From contig NZ_CP042856.1 of NCBI RefSeq assembly GCF_008001035.1, forward strand, positions 2,232,001 through 2,296,000: DNA of 64,000 bases, written 5' to 3'. The notes below the pieces were generated by a model. The model did no database searches. It was not told the DNA's origin and saw only the letters and a list, made by a program, of their open reading frames with translations. A program made the translations under genes and the position numbers. Numbering within the stretch: position 1 is the first letter of the stretch; each line of letters begins with the position of its first letter. Below are positions 17,795 through 25,931 of the stretch, piece by piece. The DNA comes from Salinibacterium sp. dk2585 (GTDB taxonomy: Bacteria > Actinomycetota > Actinomycetes > Actinomycetales > Microbacteriaceae).

Positions 17795-17852
17795 GTGAGT
17801 GGCCAAACTCTCGGCTTCCCGTCGAGCTTTGGGCGAAACTTTGGCCACTCAC
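17795..17852. repeat. Palindromic intergenic repeat (family 2, copy A)
   Basis: Outer 13-bp arms gtgagtggccaaa (17795-17807) and tttggccactcac (17840-17852) enclose a conserved core with TCGGCTT and GAAA. It lies between convergent genes and ends 14 nt before the CaiB stop, a position fit for a bidirectional terminator. A close relative is at 22633-22690. Confidence 0.85.
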
Positions 17853-17866
17853 CGGCGCGAGGCGTG

Positions 17867-19270
17867 TCAGGCCGGAGAACCCCACTCCGCGGCATCCGAG
17901 CCCAGTGGCCGCGGGATGCGCTCGAAGCCGAAGTTGATCTCGTCGAAGCGGGCCGGTGGGGGCAGCAGTTCGGCGGCACCCCACTGCGTGCCGATCATGG
18001 TGCAGGGCCCGTTCCACTGGTCGAAGACGCCGTCAGTCGGCTGGTCGCCGCCGGAGGCGAGCGCCTCCGCCACCCGCGCGAGCGAGGTGCGGCTCGACGA
18101 GCCGGCACCATTCCGCACGAGCTCGACGACACCGCGAAGCACGGATGCCGCGAGCAGGTAGCCGGTGGCATGGTCGAGCGCCTGCACGGGCAGCTGCTGG
18201 GGACGCTCCTCCCACGTGGCGACCATGCCGCGGTGCGAGATGCCGCTCGCCATCTGCACGACACTGTCGAAACCGCGGCGCTGGCGCCACGGGCCCGAGA
18301 AGCCAAAGGCCGTGAGGGATGCCTCCACGAGGCCGGGCCGAAGTCGCTGTCGGGTCTCGGCGTCGAGCCCGAGTCCGTCGAGGGCGCCGTCACGGTAGCC
18401 GTGCACGAGCACGTCCGCCTCGGCGAGCAGGGACTTGAGCCGCTCGAGGCCCTCCGGCGTGCGGGCGTCAAGCCGCGCCGTGCGCTTGCCGAGCGTCATG
18501 TTGGGCACGATCGCTGGCTCGTCCCAGTCGGGCGGGTCGACCCGCAGCACGTCGGCACCGAGGCCCGCGAGGAAACGGGTCGCAACGGGGCCCGCCAGCA
18601 CGCGCGTGAGGTCGAGCACGCGCAGGCCCGCGAGCGGTCGCTCGACGCGTGGCCGCCAGTGCTCGCCGACGGCACCAGCTGAACCCGCCTCGCGGTGCAG
18701 GAGGGGCTCACTCGCGACCGCCGCGCCCTGGGGATGGGCACGCCACTCCTCGCGCGTGCGCATTGCAGCGGACACTCCGCCCGCCTCAACGACCGCCTCC
18801 TCAAGCTCGAAGGCGTCCCACCGCCCCACGAGACGTCGCACGTCGGCCGGATCACTCGACTCGTCGGCACCCAGCACACGGAGGGCGGCCGCGCGATGCT
18901 GCGCCGCATTGGTGTGCAGGCGCACCCAGCCCCCGCGGGCCGCGCGGTAGTTGCGCGTGAAGGGGTCCCAGACGGGCGGCACCGACCACCCGGCCGGCCG
19001 CACAGCCGAACCGAACCACGCGGATGCGAGCAGGCGGTTGACGCTGACCTTCGGTTCCGCGCCCCCCACGAGTGCCGCGAGTTCCGTCGCAGCGAGCCCG
19101 GCAACGCCGATGGATGCCGCGGCCAAGGCGGAAACCCGGAACGCTGAAGGAAGATCGCCGATGCCGGTCACCCGCAGGCCGGGAAGGAGAGCATCCGCCC
19201 CTCCCAGGGCCGCCCAGAACTCCGCGGCGAACGGCACCGACTCGTGCCCCTCAACTGGCCCGGTGCCCAC
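17867..19270 (-). CDS. CaiB/BaiF family CoA transferase
   Basis: 467-residue class III (family III) CoA transferase-like protein. The family opening PLAGLRVLDLTRVLAGPVAT starts only near residue 213, with GADVLRVD after it. The first 200 residues form a second, degenerate half, as in the fused two-domain subgroup. The candidate catalytic Asp lies in VQALDHATGYL. Substrate CoA ester and acceptor are unknown. GTG 19270 is 29 nt downstream of the prs stop, so it may be the tail of the glmU-prs transcript. Confidence 0.85.
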   Translation of the reverse strand: MGTGPVEGHESVPFAAEFWAALGGADALLPGLRVTGIGDLPSAFRVSALAAASIGVAGLAATELAALVGGAEPKVSVNRLLASAWFGSAVRPAGWSVPPVWDPFTRNYRAARGGWVRLHTNAAQHRAAALRVLGADESSDPADVRRLVGRWDAFELEEAVVEAGGVSAAMRTREEWRAHPQGAAVASEPLLHREAGSAGAVGEHWRPRVERPLAGLRVLDLTRVLAGPVATRFLAGLGADVLRVDPPDWDEPAIVPNMTLGKRTARLDARTPEGLERLKSLLAEADVLVHGYRDGALDGLGLDAETRQRLRPGLVEASLTAFGFSGPWRQRRGFDSVVQMASGISHRGMVATWEERPQQLPVQALDHATGYLLAASVLRGVVELVRNGAGSSSRTSLARVAEALASGGDQPTDGVFDQWNGPCTMIGTQWGAAELLPPPARFDEINFGFERIPRPLGSDAAEWGSPA

Positions 19271-19299
19271 CGGCGACCCGCCCCCTCTCGTGCGTGACG

Positions 19300-20277
19300 T
19301 TATGCGGCGCCGTCGAACATCGACGTCACCGAACCGTCGCTGAAGACCTCATTGATGGCGCCCGCGATGAGCGGGGCGATCGGGAGGACCGTCAGCTTCG
19401 GGAAGATCTTGTCGGCCGTCAGCGGCAGGGTGTCGGTCACGACGACCTCGTCGATGAAGTCGGCCTGTAGGCGCTCCGCCGCGGGGTGCGAGAACACCGC
19501 GTGCGTCGCCGCCACCACGACATTCTTGGCACCGGCCTTCTTGAGCGCCTCCGCGGCCTTGGCAATCGTGCCGCCCGTGTCGATCAGGTCGTCGACGAGC
19601 AGGCAGGTGCGCCCAGCGACCTCACCGACGATCTCGTGCACCGACACCTCGTTGGCGACCCGCGGGTCGCGACGCTTGTGGATGATCGCAAGGGGGGCAT
19701 CCAGCTTGTCGCTCCAGATGTCAGCAACGCGAACGCGGCCCATGTCGGGTGAGACGACCGTGAGCGTCTCCTTGTCGAGCTTCTCCTTGAAGTACTTGAG
19801 CAGCACCGGCATCGCGAAGAGGTGGTCGACGGGGCCATCGAAGAAGCCCTGGATCTGTGCGGCGTGCAGGTCGACGCTCATGATCCGGTCGGCGCCAGCG
19901 GCCTTGAAGAGGTCGGCGACGAGACGGGCCGAGATGGGCTCGCGGCCACGGCCCTTCTTGTCTTGGCGAGCGTAAGGGTAGAAGGGAGCGACGACCGTGA
20001 TGCGCTTGGCCGAGGCACGCTTGAGCGCGTCGACCATGATGAGCTGCTCCATGAGCCACTCATTGATCGGGGTCGTGTGCGACTGGATGACGAAGGCGTC
20101 GCATCCGCGCACGCTCTCGCTGTAGCGCGCGTAGATCTCACCATTCGCAAAGGTGCGCGTCTCGGCGTGCAGGAGCTCCGTGTCGAGCTCGCGGGCGATG
20201 TCCTCCGCCAACTGTGGGTGTGCGCGGCCCGTGACAAGCACGAGCTTCTTCTGTCCGTTGACGGTGATCTCGGACAA
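19300..20277 (-). CDS. prs: Ribose-phosphate pyrophosphokinase
   Basis: Makes PRPP from ribose 5-phosphate and ATP for nucleotide, His and Trp synthesis. 325 residues, normal length. Signatures seen: GRAHPQLAEDIA, the ATP-loop YARQDKKGRGREPISA, the flexible-loop region, the PRPP-binding SVDLHAAQIQGFFDGPVDHL and the LVDDLIDTGGT phosphate loop. The start is TTG at 20277, with only a weak GAG-type ribosome-binding site. It lies 45 nt downstream of glmU on the same strand, the classical glmU-prs pair. Confidence 0.97.
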   Translation of the reverse strand: MSEITVNGQKKLVLVTGRAHPQLAEDIARELDTELLHAETRTFANGEIYARYSESVRGCDAFVIQSHTTPINEWLMEQLIMVDALKRASAKRITVVAPFYPYARQDKKGRGREPISARLVADLFKAAGADRIMSVDLHAAQIQGFFDGPVDHLFAMPVLLKYFKEKLDKETLTVVSPDMGRVRVADIWSDKLDAPLAIIHKRRDPRVANEVSVHEIVGEVAGRTCLLVDDLIDTGGTIAKAAEALKKAGAKNVVVAATHAVFSHPAAERLQADFIDEVVVTDTLPLTADKIFPKLTVLPIAPLIAGAINEVFSDGSVTSMFDGAA

Positions 20278-20322
20278 TGCCGCTCGCTCTCTGCCGGTGT
20301 GGCCCCAACGGGACCGTGGTTC

Positions 20323-21762
20323 TCAGGCCTCGTCGACTGCCTCACCGGATGCCTCGGCCGCCTCAGCCGCCTCGGAACCCGGCCTGTTGGCGCCGACCCA
20401 ACCTGCCATGTTGCGCTGCGGAGCCACGCTGATCGCCAGCGCGCCCGCCGGAATGTCCTTGCGGACCACCGTGCCAGCGCCTGTGTAGGCTCCGTCACCA
20501 ATCCTAACGGGCGCGACGAAGACGTTGTGCGAACCAGTGCGCACATGCGAACCCACGATCGTGCGGTGCTTGTTGACGCCGTCGTAGTTGGCCGTGATCG
20601 TGCCGGCACCCACGTTCGAACCGACACCCACCTCGGTGTCGCCAATGTAGCTGAGGTGCGGCACCTTGCTGCCATCGCCGATCTTCGCGTTCTTCGTCTC
20701 GACGAAGGTGCCGATCTTGCCGTCAGCGCCGAGGACGGTGCCCGGCCGCAGGTAAGCGAAGGGGCCGACACTCGCGCCCGCGCCGATGACCGCCAGCGTG
20801 GCATCCGTGCGCTTGACGACGGCGTTCTCGCCGACCTCGCAGTCCACGAGCGTCGTGTCAGGGCCGACAACCGCACCGCGCTCGATCGTCGTGGTGCCGC
20901 GGATCTGTGTGCCCGGCAACAGCTCGACATCCTCAGCCAGCGTGGCATCCGCGTCGATCCACACCGAGGCCGGGTCGAGGATCGTCACACCAGCCACCTG
21001 CCAGCGACGGATGATGCGGGCATTCAGCTCCCGCGCCGCCGCCGCCAACTGCACCCGGTCGTTGATGCCAGCGACGAGCCACGGGTCGCGCACCGAGACC
21101 GCCTCGATGCGGCCACCCGACTGCCGGATCACGGCCGCGGCATCCGTCAGGTACTTCTCGCGCTGCGCGTTCTGCGTGCCCACCTGGCGGAGGGCCTCCC
21201 GCAGGGGACCCGCCGAGAACACATAGACCCCCGCGTTGACCTCGCGCACCGCGAGCTGCTCAGACGAGGCGTCCTTGTGCTCCACGATCTCCTCGAAGAG
21301 GCCATCCGCCGAACGGACGATGCGGCCGAAACCGGAGGGGTCATCGAGGATCGCCGACAGCATCGTGAGCGCGTTGCCCTCATGCTGGTGCGCCGACACG
21401 AGCGAGCGCAGGGTTGCTGCATCCAGGAGCGGAACATCGGCGCTCAGCACCACGACACGACCCTCGAAGTCGGCCGGCAGTGCCTCCAGTGCCACCTCAA
21501 CCGCGCGACCGGTGCCCGGCACCTCGTCCTGGTCGACGATGATCGCGTTCGGGGACCGGCGCAGCACCTCGCCAGCGACCGCGTCCCGCTCATGGCGCAC
21601 GACCGTCAGGATGTGCGCCGCGCCCAACTCCTCCGCCGTCGACAACACGTGGCCCACGAGCGGCACACCCGCGAGGGTATGCAGCACCTTCGCCTTCGCC
21701 GACTTCATGCGGGTGCCCTGGCCGGCCGCCAGGATGATGACGGCGAGAGACTGGTCGGTCAT
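20323..21762 (-). CDS. glmU: Bifunctional GlmU (UDP-GlcNAc pyrophosphorylase/GlcN-1-P acetyltransferase)
   Basis: Carries out the last two steps of UDP-GlcNAc synthesis for peptidoglycan. 479 residues. The N-terminal uridylyltransferase opens with LAAGQGTRMKS (about residues 10-20). The C-terminal left-handed beta-helix contains the hexapeptide-type repeats and the RPGTVLGADGKIGTFVETKN acetyl-CoA region. ATG 21762 has AAGGAG four bases upstream; earlier in-frame codons are unlike the family. The C-terminal tail is Glu/Ala-rich. It leads the glmU-prs operon, downstream of tRNA-Gln. Confidence 0.97.
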   Translation of the reverse strand: MTDQSLAVIILAAGQGTRMKSAKAKVLHTLAGVPLVGHVLSTAEELGAAHILTVVRHERDAVAGEVLRRSPNAIIVDQDEVPGTGRAVEVALEALPADFEGRVVVLSADVPLLDAATLRSLVSAHQHEGNALTMLSAILDDPSGFGRIVRSADGLFEEIVEHKDASSEQLAVREVNAGVYVFSAGPLREALRQVGTQNAQREKYLTDAAAVIRQSGGRIEAVSVRDPWLVAGINDRVQLAAAARELNARIIRRWQVAGVTILDPASVWIDADATLAEDVELLPGTQIRGTTTIERGAVVGPDTTLVDCEVGENAVVKRTDATLAVIGAGASVGPFAYLRPGTVLGADGKIGTFVETKNAKIGDGSKVPHLSYIGDTEVGVGSNVGAGTITANYDGVNKHRTIVGSHVRTGSHNVFVAPVRIGDGAYTGAGTVVRKDIPAGALAISVAPQRNMAGWVGANRPGSEAAEAAEASGEAVDEA

Positions 21763-21810
21763 GGTGCTCCTTTTGCGGCACTCGGGTATTCGAGTGTCCT
21801 TCCGGGCTGA

Positions 21811-21833
21811 AAACTGATCCGCCTGCGGCGGAT
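21811..21833 (-). terminator. Terminator downstream of tRNA-Gln
   Basis: Stem atccgcc/ggcggat (21817-21823 with 21827-21833, loop tgc), followed on the minus strand by cagTTTTcag. It lies between tRNA-Gln and glmU and would separate the tRNA transcript from the glmU-prs operon. Confidence 0.65.
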
Positions 21834-21846
21834 GCGCTCCGCGCAC

Positions 21847-21885
21847 GGAGCCGGTTGAAATCGCTCCGCGATTTCAACTGGCTCC
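21847..21885. repeat. Hairpin whose arm includes the tRNA-Gln 3' end
   Basis: Arms ggagccggttgaaatcg (21847-21863) and cgatttcaactggctcc (21869-21885) pair over 17 bp with one mismatch and a 5-nt loop. The right arm contains the tRNA CCA and three acceptor-end bases, so the precursor 3' trailer can pair with mature tRNA sequence. Confidence 0.7.
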
Positions 21886-21953
21886 GCCCCCAGGATTCGA
21901 ACCTGGTCCTAACAGTTCCAAAGACTGCCGTGCTGCCGTTACACCAGGGCGGA
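21879..21953 (-). tRNA. tRNA-Gln (anticodon TTG)
   Basis: 75 nt including the encoded CCA. Acceptor stem TCCGCCC/GGGCGGA, discriminator G, D-arm GTGTAACGGCAGCAC, anticodon loop CTTTGGA giving TTG, and T-arm CCAGGTTCGAATCCTGG all fold into the standard cloverleaf. Reads CAA and, by wobble, CAG. Divergent from the MarR gene. Confidence 0.97.
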
Positions 21954-22040
21954 CCGTGCCACCCCACAACGCAGGGGCGGACACGAGAGACAAGTCTGCC
22001 AGAAGAGAACCAAAGGAAGCCGCCGAGATCCACCGCTCGG

Positions 22041-22046
22041 GATAAT
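22041..22046 (+). promoter_or_regulatory. -10 element GATAAT of the MarR gene
   Basis: GATAAT lies 7 bases before ATG 22054. Transcription would start at or next to that A, implying a leaderless mRNA. No convincing -35 is seen. Confidence 0.4.
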
Positions 22047-22053
22047 GGGGACC

Positions 22054-22563
22054 ATGCCCGCACGCGACAACCCCGACCGGCTCGACGAAGTTGATCGCAT
22101 CGTCGACGCCTGGCAACGGGAACGGCCAGACCTCGACTTCGCCCCGCTCCAAGTGCTCAGCCGGGTCGGCCGCCTCGCCCGCCACCTCGACCGCGCCCGC
22201 CGCACGGCCTTCGCGGCATCCGGCCTCGAATCATGGGAATTCGACGTGCTCTCCGCCCTTCGGCGCGAAGGTGAGCCCTACCAGCTCAGCCCCAAGTCGC
22301 TCCTGCAGCAGACCCTCGTCTCCTCTGGCACCATGACCAACCGCATCGACCGCCTCGTCGAGCGCGGACTCGTCACCCGCAACGCCGACCCGCGCGACCG
22401 CCGCAGCGTGCTCGTCACCATGACCGGGGAAGGCCGCGCCCGCGTTGACACGGCGATCACGCAACTCCTCGAATCGGAGCGGGCCCTCCTCGCCGCGCTG
22501 CCGGATGCCGAACACGAACGACTCGCCGACCTGCTGCGGGTGCTCAGCCTCGACTTCGACTGA
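22054..22563 (+). CDS. MarR family transcriptional regulator
   Basis: 169-residue winged-helix dimer typical of MarR proteins responding to phenolic or oxidative signals. The helix-turn-helix and wing region spans about 60-115, with SPKSLLQQTLVSSGTMTNRI as recognition segment and the wing signature DPRDRRSVLVTMT. Another ATG at 22045 is in frame, but it lies inside the likely -10 element, so I prefer 22054 and a leaderless transcript. It is isolated between tRNA-Gln (divergent) and the DksA-like gene (convergent), so its target is not indicated by context. Confidence 0.88.
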   Translation: MPARDNPDRLDEVDRIVDAWQRERPDLDFAPLQVLSRVGRLARHLDRARRTAFAASGLESWEFDVLSALRREGEPYQLSPKSLLQQTLVSSGTMTNRIDRLVERGLVTRNADPRDRRSVLVTMTGEGRARVDTAITQLLESERALLAALPDAEHERLADLLRVLSLDFD

Positions 22564-22583
22564 ACAGTCAGGCCGCCCTACGC

Positions 22584-22630
22584 CTCTCATCTCTCATCTC
22601 TCATCTCTCATCTCTCATCTCTCATCTCTC
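22584..22630. repeat. Tandem 7-bp repeat CTCTCAT
   Basis: Six perfect head-to-tail copies of CTCTCAT (22584-22625) plus a partial seventh, starting 21 bp after the MarR stop. It is a simple microsatellite, probably length-variable by slippage, placed directly before the family 2 palindrome. Confidence 0.95.
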
Positions 22631-22632
22631 GG

Positions 22633-22690
22633 CCCAGTGGCCAAAGTTTCGGCTTACCGGAGCGATGAAGGTGAAAGTTTGGCCACTCAC
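22633..22690. repeat. Palindromic intergenic repeat (family 2, copy B)
   Basis: Arms gtggccaaa (22637-22645) and tttggccac (22678-22686), with the same TCGGCTT and GAAA core as the copy at 17795-17852. It lies in the convergent MarR/DksA-like gap, a bidirectional-terminator position, 51 bp before the latter's stop. Confidence 0.85.
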
Positions 22691-22740
22691 AGGGATCCGG
22701 CTGAGCTCTGAGGTTAAGGAGGCTCGGGCGTAGGTGAACG

Positions 22741-23109
22741 TCAGGCGCGCGAGGCGCAGTCCACGCAGAGCGTCGCCCACGGGCGCGCCTCGAGGCGGGC
22801 CTCCGGGATGTCACGGCCGCACGACTCGCACACGCCGAAGCCAGGGGCACCCAGGCGGAGGAGCGCGGCATCCGTCTCCGCAAGGCGAGACCGCGACTGC
22901 CGCAGCAACGCGTCGGACTGGGAGCGCTCGAACGCGATCGTCGAGCCCTCAGGGTCGTGCTCGTCGTCGACATTGGAGTCCTGACGGGCGTCAACGATGC
23001 GGCGGATGTCTTCGCCGAGTCCCGCCATGAGGCGCAGGGTGGACTCGCGCTCGGCAAGCAACTGCTCGCGAAACTGCTCGAGCCGCGCATCCGTGAACCT
23101 GGGTGTCAT
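22741..23109 (-). CDS. TraR/DksA family C4-type zinc finger protein
   Basis: 122 residues. A helical N-terminal half (about 8-85) precedes a zinc finger with Cys94, Cys97, Cys115 and Cys118 (CESCGRDI and CVDCA), as in DksA/TraR proteins that bind the RNA polymerase secondary channel. In actinobacteria such proteins are less studied and a regulatory role is inferred. ATG 23109 gives MTPRFTD; eight upstream codons are less likely. It lies downstream of the metQNI genes on the same strand, with a 70-nt gap. Confidence 0.87.
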   Translation of the reverse strand: MTPRFTDARLEQFREQLLAERESTLRLMAGLGEDIRRIVDARQDSNVDDEHDPEGSTIAFERSQSDALLRQSRSRLAETDAALLRLGAPGFGVCESCGRDIPEARLEARPWATLCVDCASRA

Positions 23110-23179
23110 GTCCCGAGTATGCCCTGACGCCACTTGCTTGGCACCAAACGGCCTCGGCGGTGTGGGCGCGGGGCCGGCG

Positions 23180-23839
23180 TCAGCGGCGCAGCACGCGACG
23201 GGCGAGCCAGTTGGCGAAGAACTGCACGAGCTGCACGATCAGGATGATGACAATCACTGCCGCCCAGGTGACAACCGGCTCGAACTGGCGGTAGCCGTAG
23301 AGGATCGCGAAGTTGCCCAGCCCACCGCCGCCGATGAAGCCGGCGACGGCCGTCATGTCGACGATCGCGACGAAGACGAAGGCGTAGCCCAGGATGAGCG
23401 GCCCGAGCGCCTCGGGCAGCAGGAGGGTGCGGATGATCCGCCACGGCCCCGCGCCGACCGAACGCGCCGCCTCGATCACGCCCGGCTGCACCGTCAGCAG
23501 GTTCTGCTCGACGATGCGGCTGATGCCGAAGACAGCGGCGAGGGCAATCGAGAAAATGATGGCGGGGTCGCCGATTCCAGTGCCAACGACCGCGCGGGCG
23601 AGCGGCTGCACGGCCGCGAGGAAGATGATGAACGGGATCGGGCGGAAGGTGTTGACGAGCACGTTCAGCACCGTGTTGACGACGCGGTTCGGCAGGAGAC
23701 CGCCGGCGCGGGTCACGTAGAGGCCGAGCCCGACGATGAGACCCCCCAGACCGCCGAAGAGCATGCACAGGGCGACGATGTAGAGCGTCTCGAAGGTCGC
23801 GTCGAGCAATTCTGGGAGCAGGTTGATCAGCGCATCCAT
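23180..23839 (-). CDS. metI: Methionine-type ABC transporter permease MetI
   Basis: 219-residue inner-membrane subunit of the D/L-methionine importer family, with five predicted membrane segments. The EAA-type cytoplasmic loop that docks the ATPase is visible as EAARSVGAGPWRIIRTLLLPEA (about 120-141). The ATG overlaps the metN stop by one base (TGATG), with GGAGGTG upstream inside metN, so translation is coupled. Together with MetN and MetQ it forms a complete importer. Substrate could be methionine or a related amino acid or dipeptide. Confidence 0.93.
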   Translation of the reverse strand: MDALINLLPELLDATFETLYIVALCMLFGGLGGLIVGLGLYVTRAGGLLPNRVVNTVLNVLVNTFRPIPFIIFLAAVQPLARAVVGTGIGDPAIIFSIALAAVFGISRIVEQNLLTVQPGVIEAARSVGAGPWRIIRTLLLPEALGPLILGYAFVFVAIVDMTAVAGFIGGGGLGNFAILYGYRQFEPVVTWAAVIVIILIVQLVQFFANWLARRVLRR

Positions 23840-24879
23840 CAGCGCACCTCCGTCACGGTGACGGTCTGCTCGATCGCCGCAAGCGCCGCGTCAATGCGGT
23901 CACCCTTGAGCGCGAGCGTCAGGTGCCCGAAGGTGCGACCCTGGATCTCGTTGACCCCGCCGTAGACGAGCTCGAAGGTCACGCCATGGTTCGCGAACTC
24001 GAGGAACACCTCCGACTGGCTCACCCCGCCGTCCGCGAAAGACACCGTCACGATGCGACCCGGATGCTTGAGCCGCAGCTGCTCGAGCGCCTCCCGCTCT
24101 GGGACCGCGCGGATGACGGTCGAGACGAAGCGCTTGGCGGCATCCGTCTGCGGGTCGGAGAAGACGTCGAAGACGCTGCCCTGCTCGATGACGCGGCCGG
24201 AGTCCATGACGGCGACACGATTGGCCACCGCCTTGATGACCTCCATTTCGTGCGTGATGAGCACGATGGTGATGCCGAGCTCCCGATTGACCTTCTTGAG
24301 GAGCGCGAGCACCTCAGTTGTCGTCTCGGGGTCGAGCGCGCTCGTCGCTTCGTCGGCGAGAAGGATCTTGGGGCTCGTCGCCAAGGCGCGCGCGATGCCG
24401 ACGCGCTGCTTCTGGCCGCCCGAGAGCTGGTCGGGGTAGCTGCGTGCCTTGTCGGCGAGCCCGACGAACTCGAGCATCTCGGTGACCCGTGCCTTGCGCT
24501 CAGCGGCGGGCATCCCGGCCACCTGGAGCGGGTATTCGACGTTGCCGGCGACCGTGCGCGAGTTGAAGAGGTTGAACTGCTGGAAGATCATGCCGATGCC
24601 GCGACGCACATCGTGCAGCTGGCGCTCGCGCAGCCCGCTGATCACCCGGCCGTCGACCTCGACCGTGCCGCTCGTAACCGGCTCGAGCGCGTTGATGAGC
24701 CGCACAAGCGTGCTCTTGCCCGCGCCCGAGTAGCCGATGATGCCGAAGATGTCGCCCGCCTCGATGTCGAGGCTGACGTTGTCGACCGCGAGGAGCGGCG
24801 CCGCACCGCGCTTGGAAGCCGGGTACGACTTTGAGACCTCGCTGAGTCTCACGATCGGCATGGGGGCTGCTTTCGTCAT
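23839..24879 (-). CDS. metN: Methionine-type ABC transporter ATP-binding protein MetN
   Basis: 346-residue ATPase energising the importer. Walker A GYSGAGKST, signature LSGGQKQR, Walker B LLADEATSALD and the switch His in VLITHEME are all present. A C-terminal NIL regulatory domain (about 260-345) that senses substrate in MetN proteins follows. ATG 24879 is chosen; ATG 24861 (MPIVRLSEV) is equally possible since neither has a strong ribosome-binding site. A 14-bp hairpin separates it from metQ upstream, and it overlaps metI downstream. Confidence 0.94.
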   Translation of the reverse strand: MTKAAPMPIVRLSEVSKSYPASKRGAAPLLAVDNVSLDIEAGDIFGIIGYSGAGKSTLVRLINALEPVTSGTVEVDGRVISGLRERQLHDVRRGIGMIFQQFNLFNSRTVAGNVEYPLQVAGMPAAERKARVTEMLEFVGLADKARSYPDQLSGGQKQRVGIARALATSPKILLADEATSALDPETTTEVLALLKKVNRELGITIVLITHEMEVIKAVANRVAVMDSGRVIEQGSVFDVFSDPQTDAAKRFVSTVIRAVPEREALEQLRLKHPGRIVTVSFADGGVSQSEVFLEFANHGVTFELVYGGVNEIQGRTFGHLTLALKGDRIDAALAAIEQTVTVTEVR

Positions 24880-24893
24880 ACGGGGAATCAGTA

Positions 24894-24927
24894 CGGCGGC
24901 GGATGCTCCGAGAAGCATCCGCCGCCG
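24894..24927 (-). promoter_or_regulatory. Hairpin in the metQ-metN spacer
   Basis: Perfect 14-bp stem (24894-24907 with 24914-24927), loop ccgaga, without a T tract. It sits 15 nt after the metQ stop and before metN. Such spacer hairpins often stabilise the upstream message so that the binding protein is made in excess; that role is inferred. Confidence 0.6.
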
Positions 24928-24942
24928 GCTACTGCATAAAGG

Positions 24943-25836
24943 CTACTCGTTGGCCTCGACGTCGGCCTCGACCTTGGCGAGGGCATCCTCGAGCTCGGAC
25001 GCCGGAGTGTCGACGAGGATGGCCGTGCCGCCCGAGACCTCAAGCACGCCGTCCTGCACGGCCTGCGTCGACTGGTAGATCTCGACGAGGCGCTGGAAGA
25101 GCTCGTTGTCCTTATCGTCGGCGCGGGCCGCGAAAATGTTGATGTAGGCCTGCGCGGCGGGGTCGCTGGGGTCGTCGACCGCGATCGCGCTGAGCGGGTC
25201 GATGCCCGCCTTGGTCACGAAGTCGTTGTTGACGACGGCCGCCGCGACGTCGGCGAGCGAGGTCGCCGTGAACGAGGCATCCGCTGCCTTGACCTCGACG
25301 CGAGACGAGTCCTCGATGTCGGCGAGGGTCGAGAAGATGCTGCCGCCGTCCTTGAGGTCGATGAGGCCGGCGGACTGCAACACGAGGAGAGCGCGGGCCT
25401 GGTTGCTCGTGTCGTTCGGCACGATGACCTGCTCACCGTCCTTGATGTCGTCGACCGAGTCGTACTTCTGCGAGTAAAGCCCGAGCGGGTAGATCGCGGT
25501 CGCGCCGATCGGCACGAGGTCATCGCCGGATGCCACGTTGTGCTGCGCGAGGAAGATGACGTGCTGGAACTGGTTCAGGTCGAGCTCACCCGCAGAAAGG
25601 GCGGGATTCGGCTGGTTGTAGTCAGCGAAATCGATGATCTCGACGTGGATGCCCTCCTCCTCGGTCGCCTCGAGGTAGGCGTCCCAGTAGGGGTCGCTCG
25701 CGCCGACGACGCCAAGCTTGACCGGGTTGGACTCGGAGCCGAGCTCCGCGTCGGAATCAGACGAGGCGCAGGCGGCGAGGCCGGTGAGGAGCGCGGTCGC
25801 GGTAGCGACGGCAGCGAGCTTCTTGACGAGGGACAT
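24943..25836 (-). CDS. metQ: Methionine-type ABC transporter substrate-binding lipoprotein MetQ
   Basis: 297-residue NlpA/MetQ family lipoprotein that delivers substrate to MetNI on the outer face of the membrane. The signal peptide ends in the lipobox LAAC with Cys23 as lipidated residue. The mature domain contains the conserved opening KLGVVGASDPYWD and a VPNDTSNQARAL segment. AAAGG lies 8 nt before ATG 25836. It is the first gene of metQ-metN-metI. I looked for a SAM-type riboswitch in the 95-nt leader and did not find one. Confidence 0.94.
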   Translation of the reverse strand: MSLVKKLAAVATATALLTGLAACASSDSDAELGSESNPVKLGVVGASDPYWDAYLEATEEEGIHVEIIDFADYNQPNPALSAGELDLNQFQHVIFLAQHNVASGDDLVPIGATAIYPLGLYSQKYDSVDDIKDGEQVIVPNDTSNQARALLVLQSAGLIDLKDGGSIFSTLADIEDSSRVEVKAADASFTATSLADVAAAVVNNDFVTKAGIDPLSAIAVDDPSDPAAQAYINIFAARADDKDNELFQRLVEIYQSTQAVQDGVLEVSGGTAILVDTPASELEDALAKVEADVEANE

Positions 25837-25931
25837 GGGTGGTGCCTTTCAGTGGAGCGGGGATATCCAGTGTCATCCGTGTGCGGAGCATCGCCGAATC
25901 AGGTGACGAACTGTGACAGCCGACCGCGCCA

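Noticed and set aside
21847-21953. Integrated element at tRNA-Gln
   Set aside because: There is no integrase gene and no direct duplication of the tRNA 3' end. Housekeeping genes flank it on both sides.
25837-25931. SAM or other methionine riboswitch upstream of metQ
   Set aside because: The 95-nt leader shows no core of a known SAM riboswitch and no terminator or anti-terminator pair.
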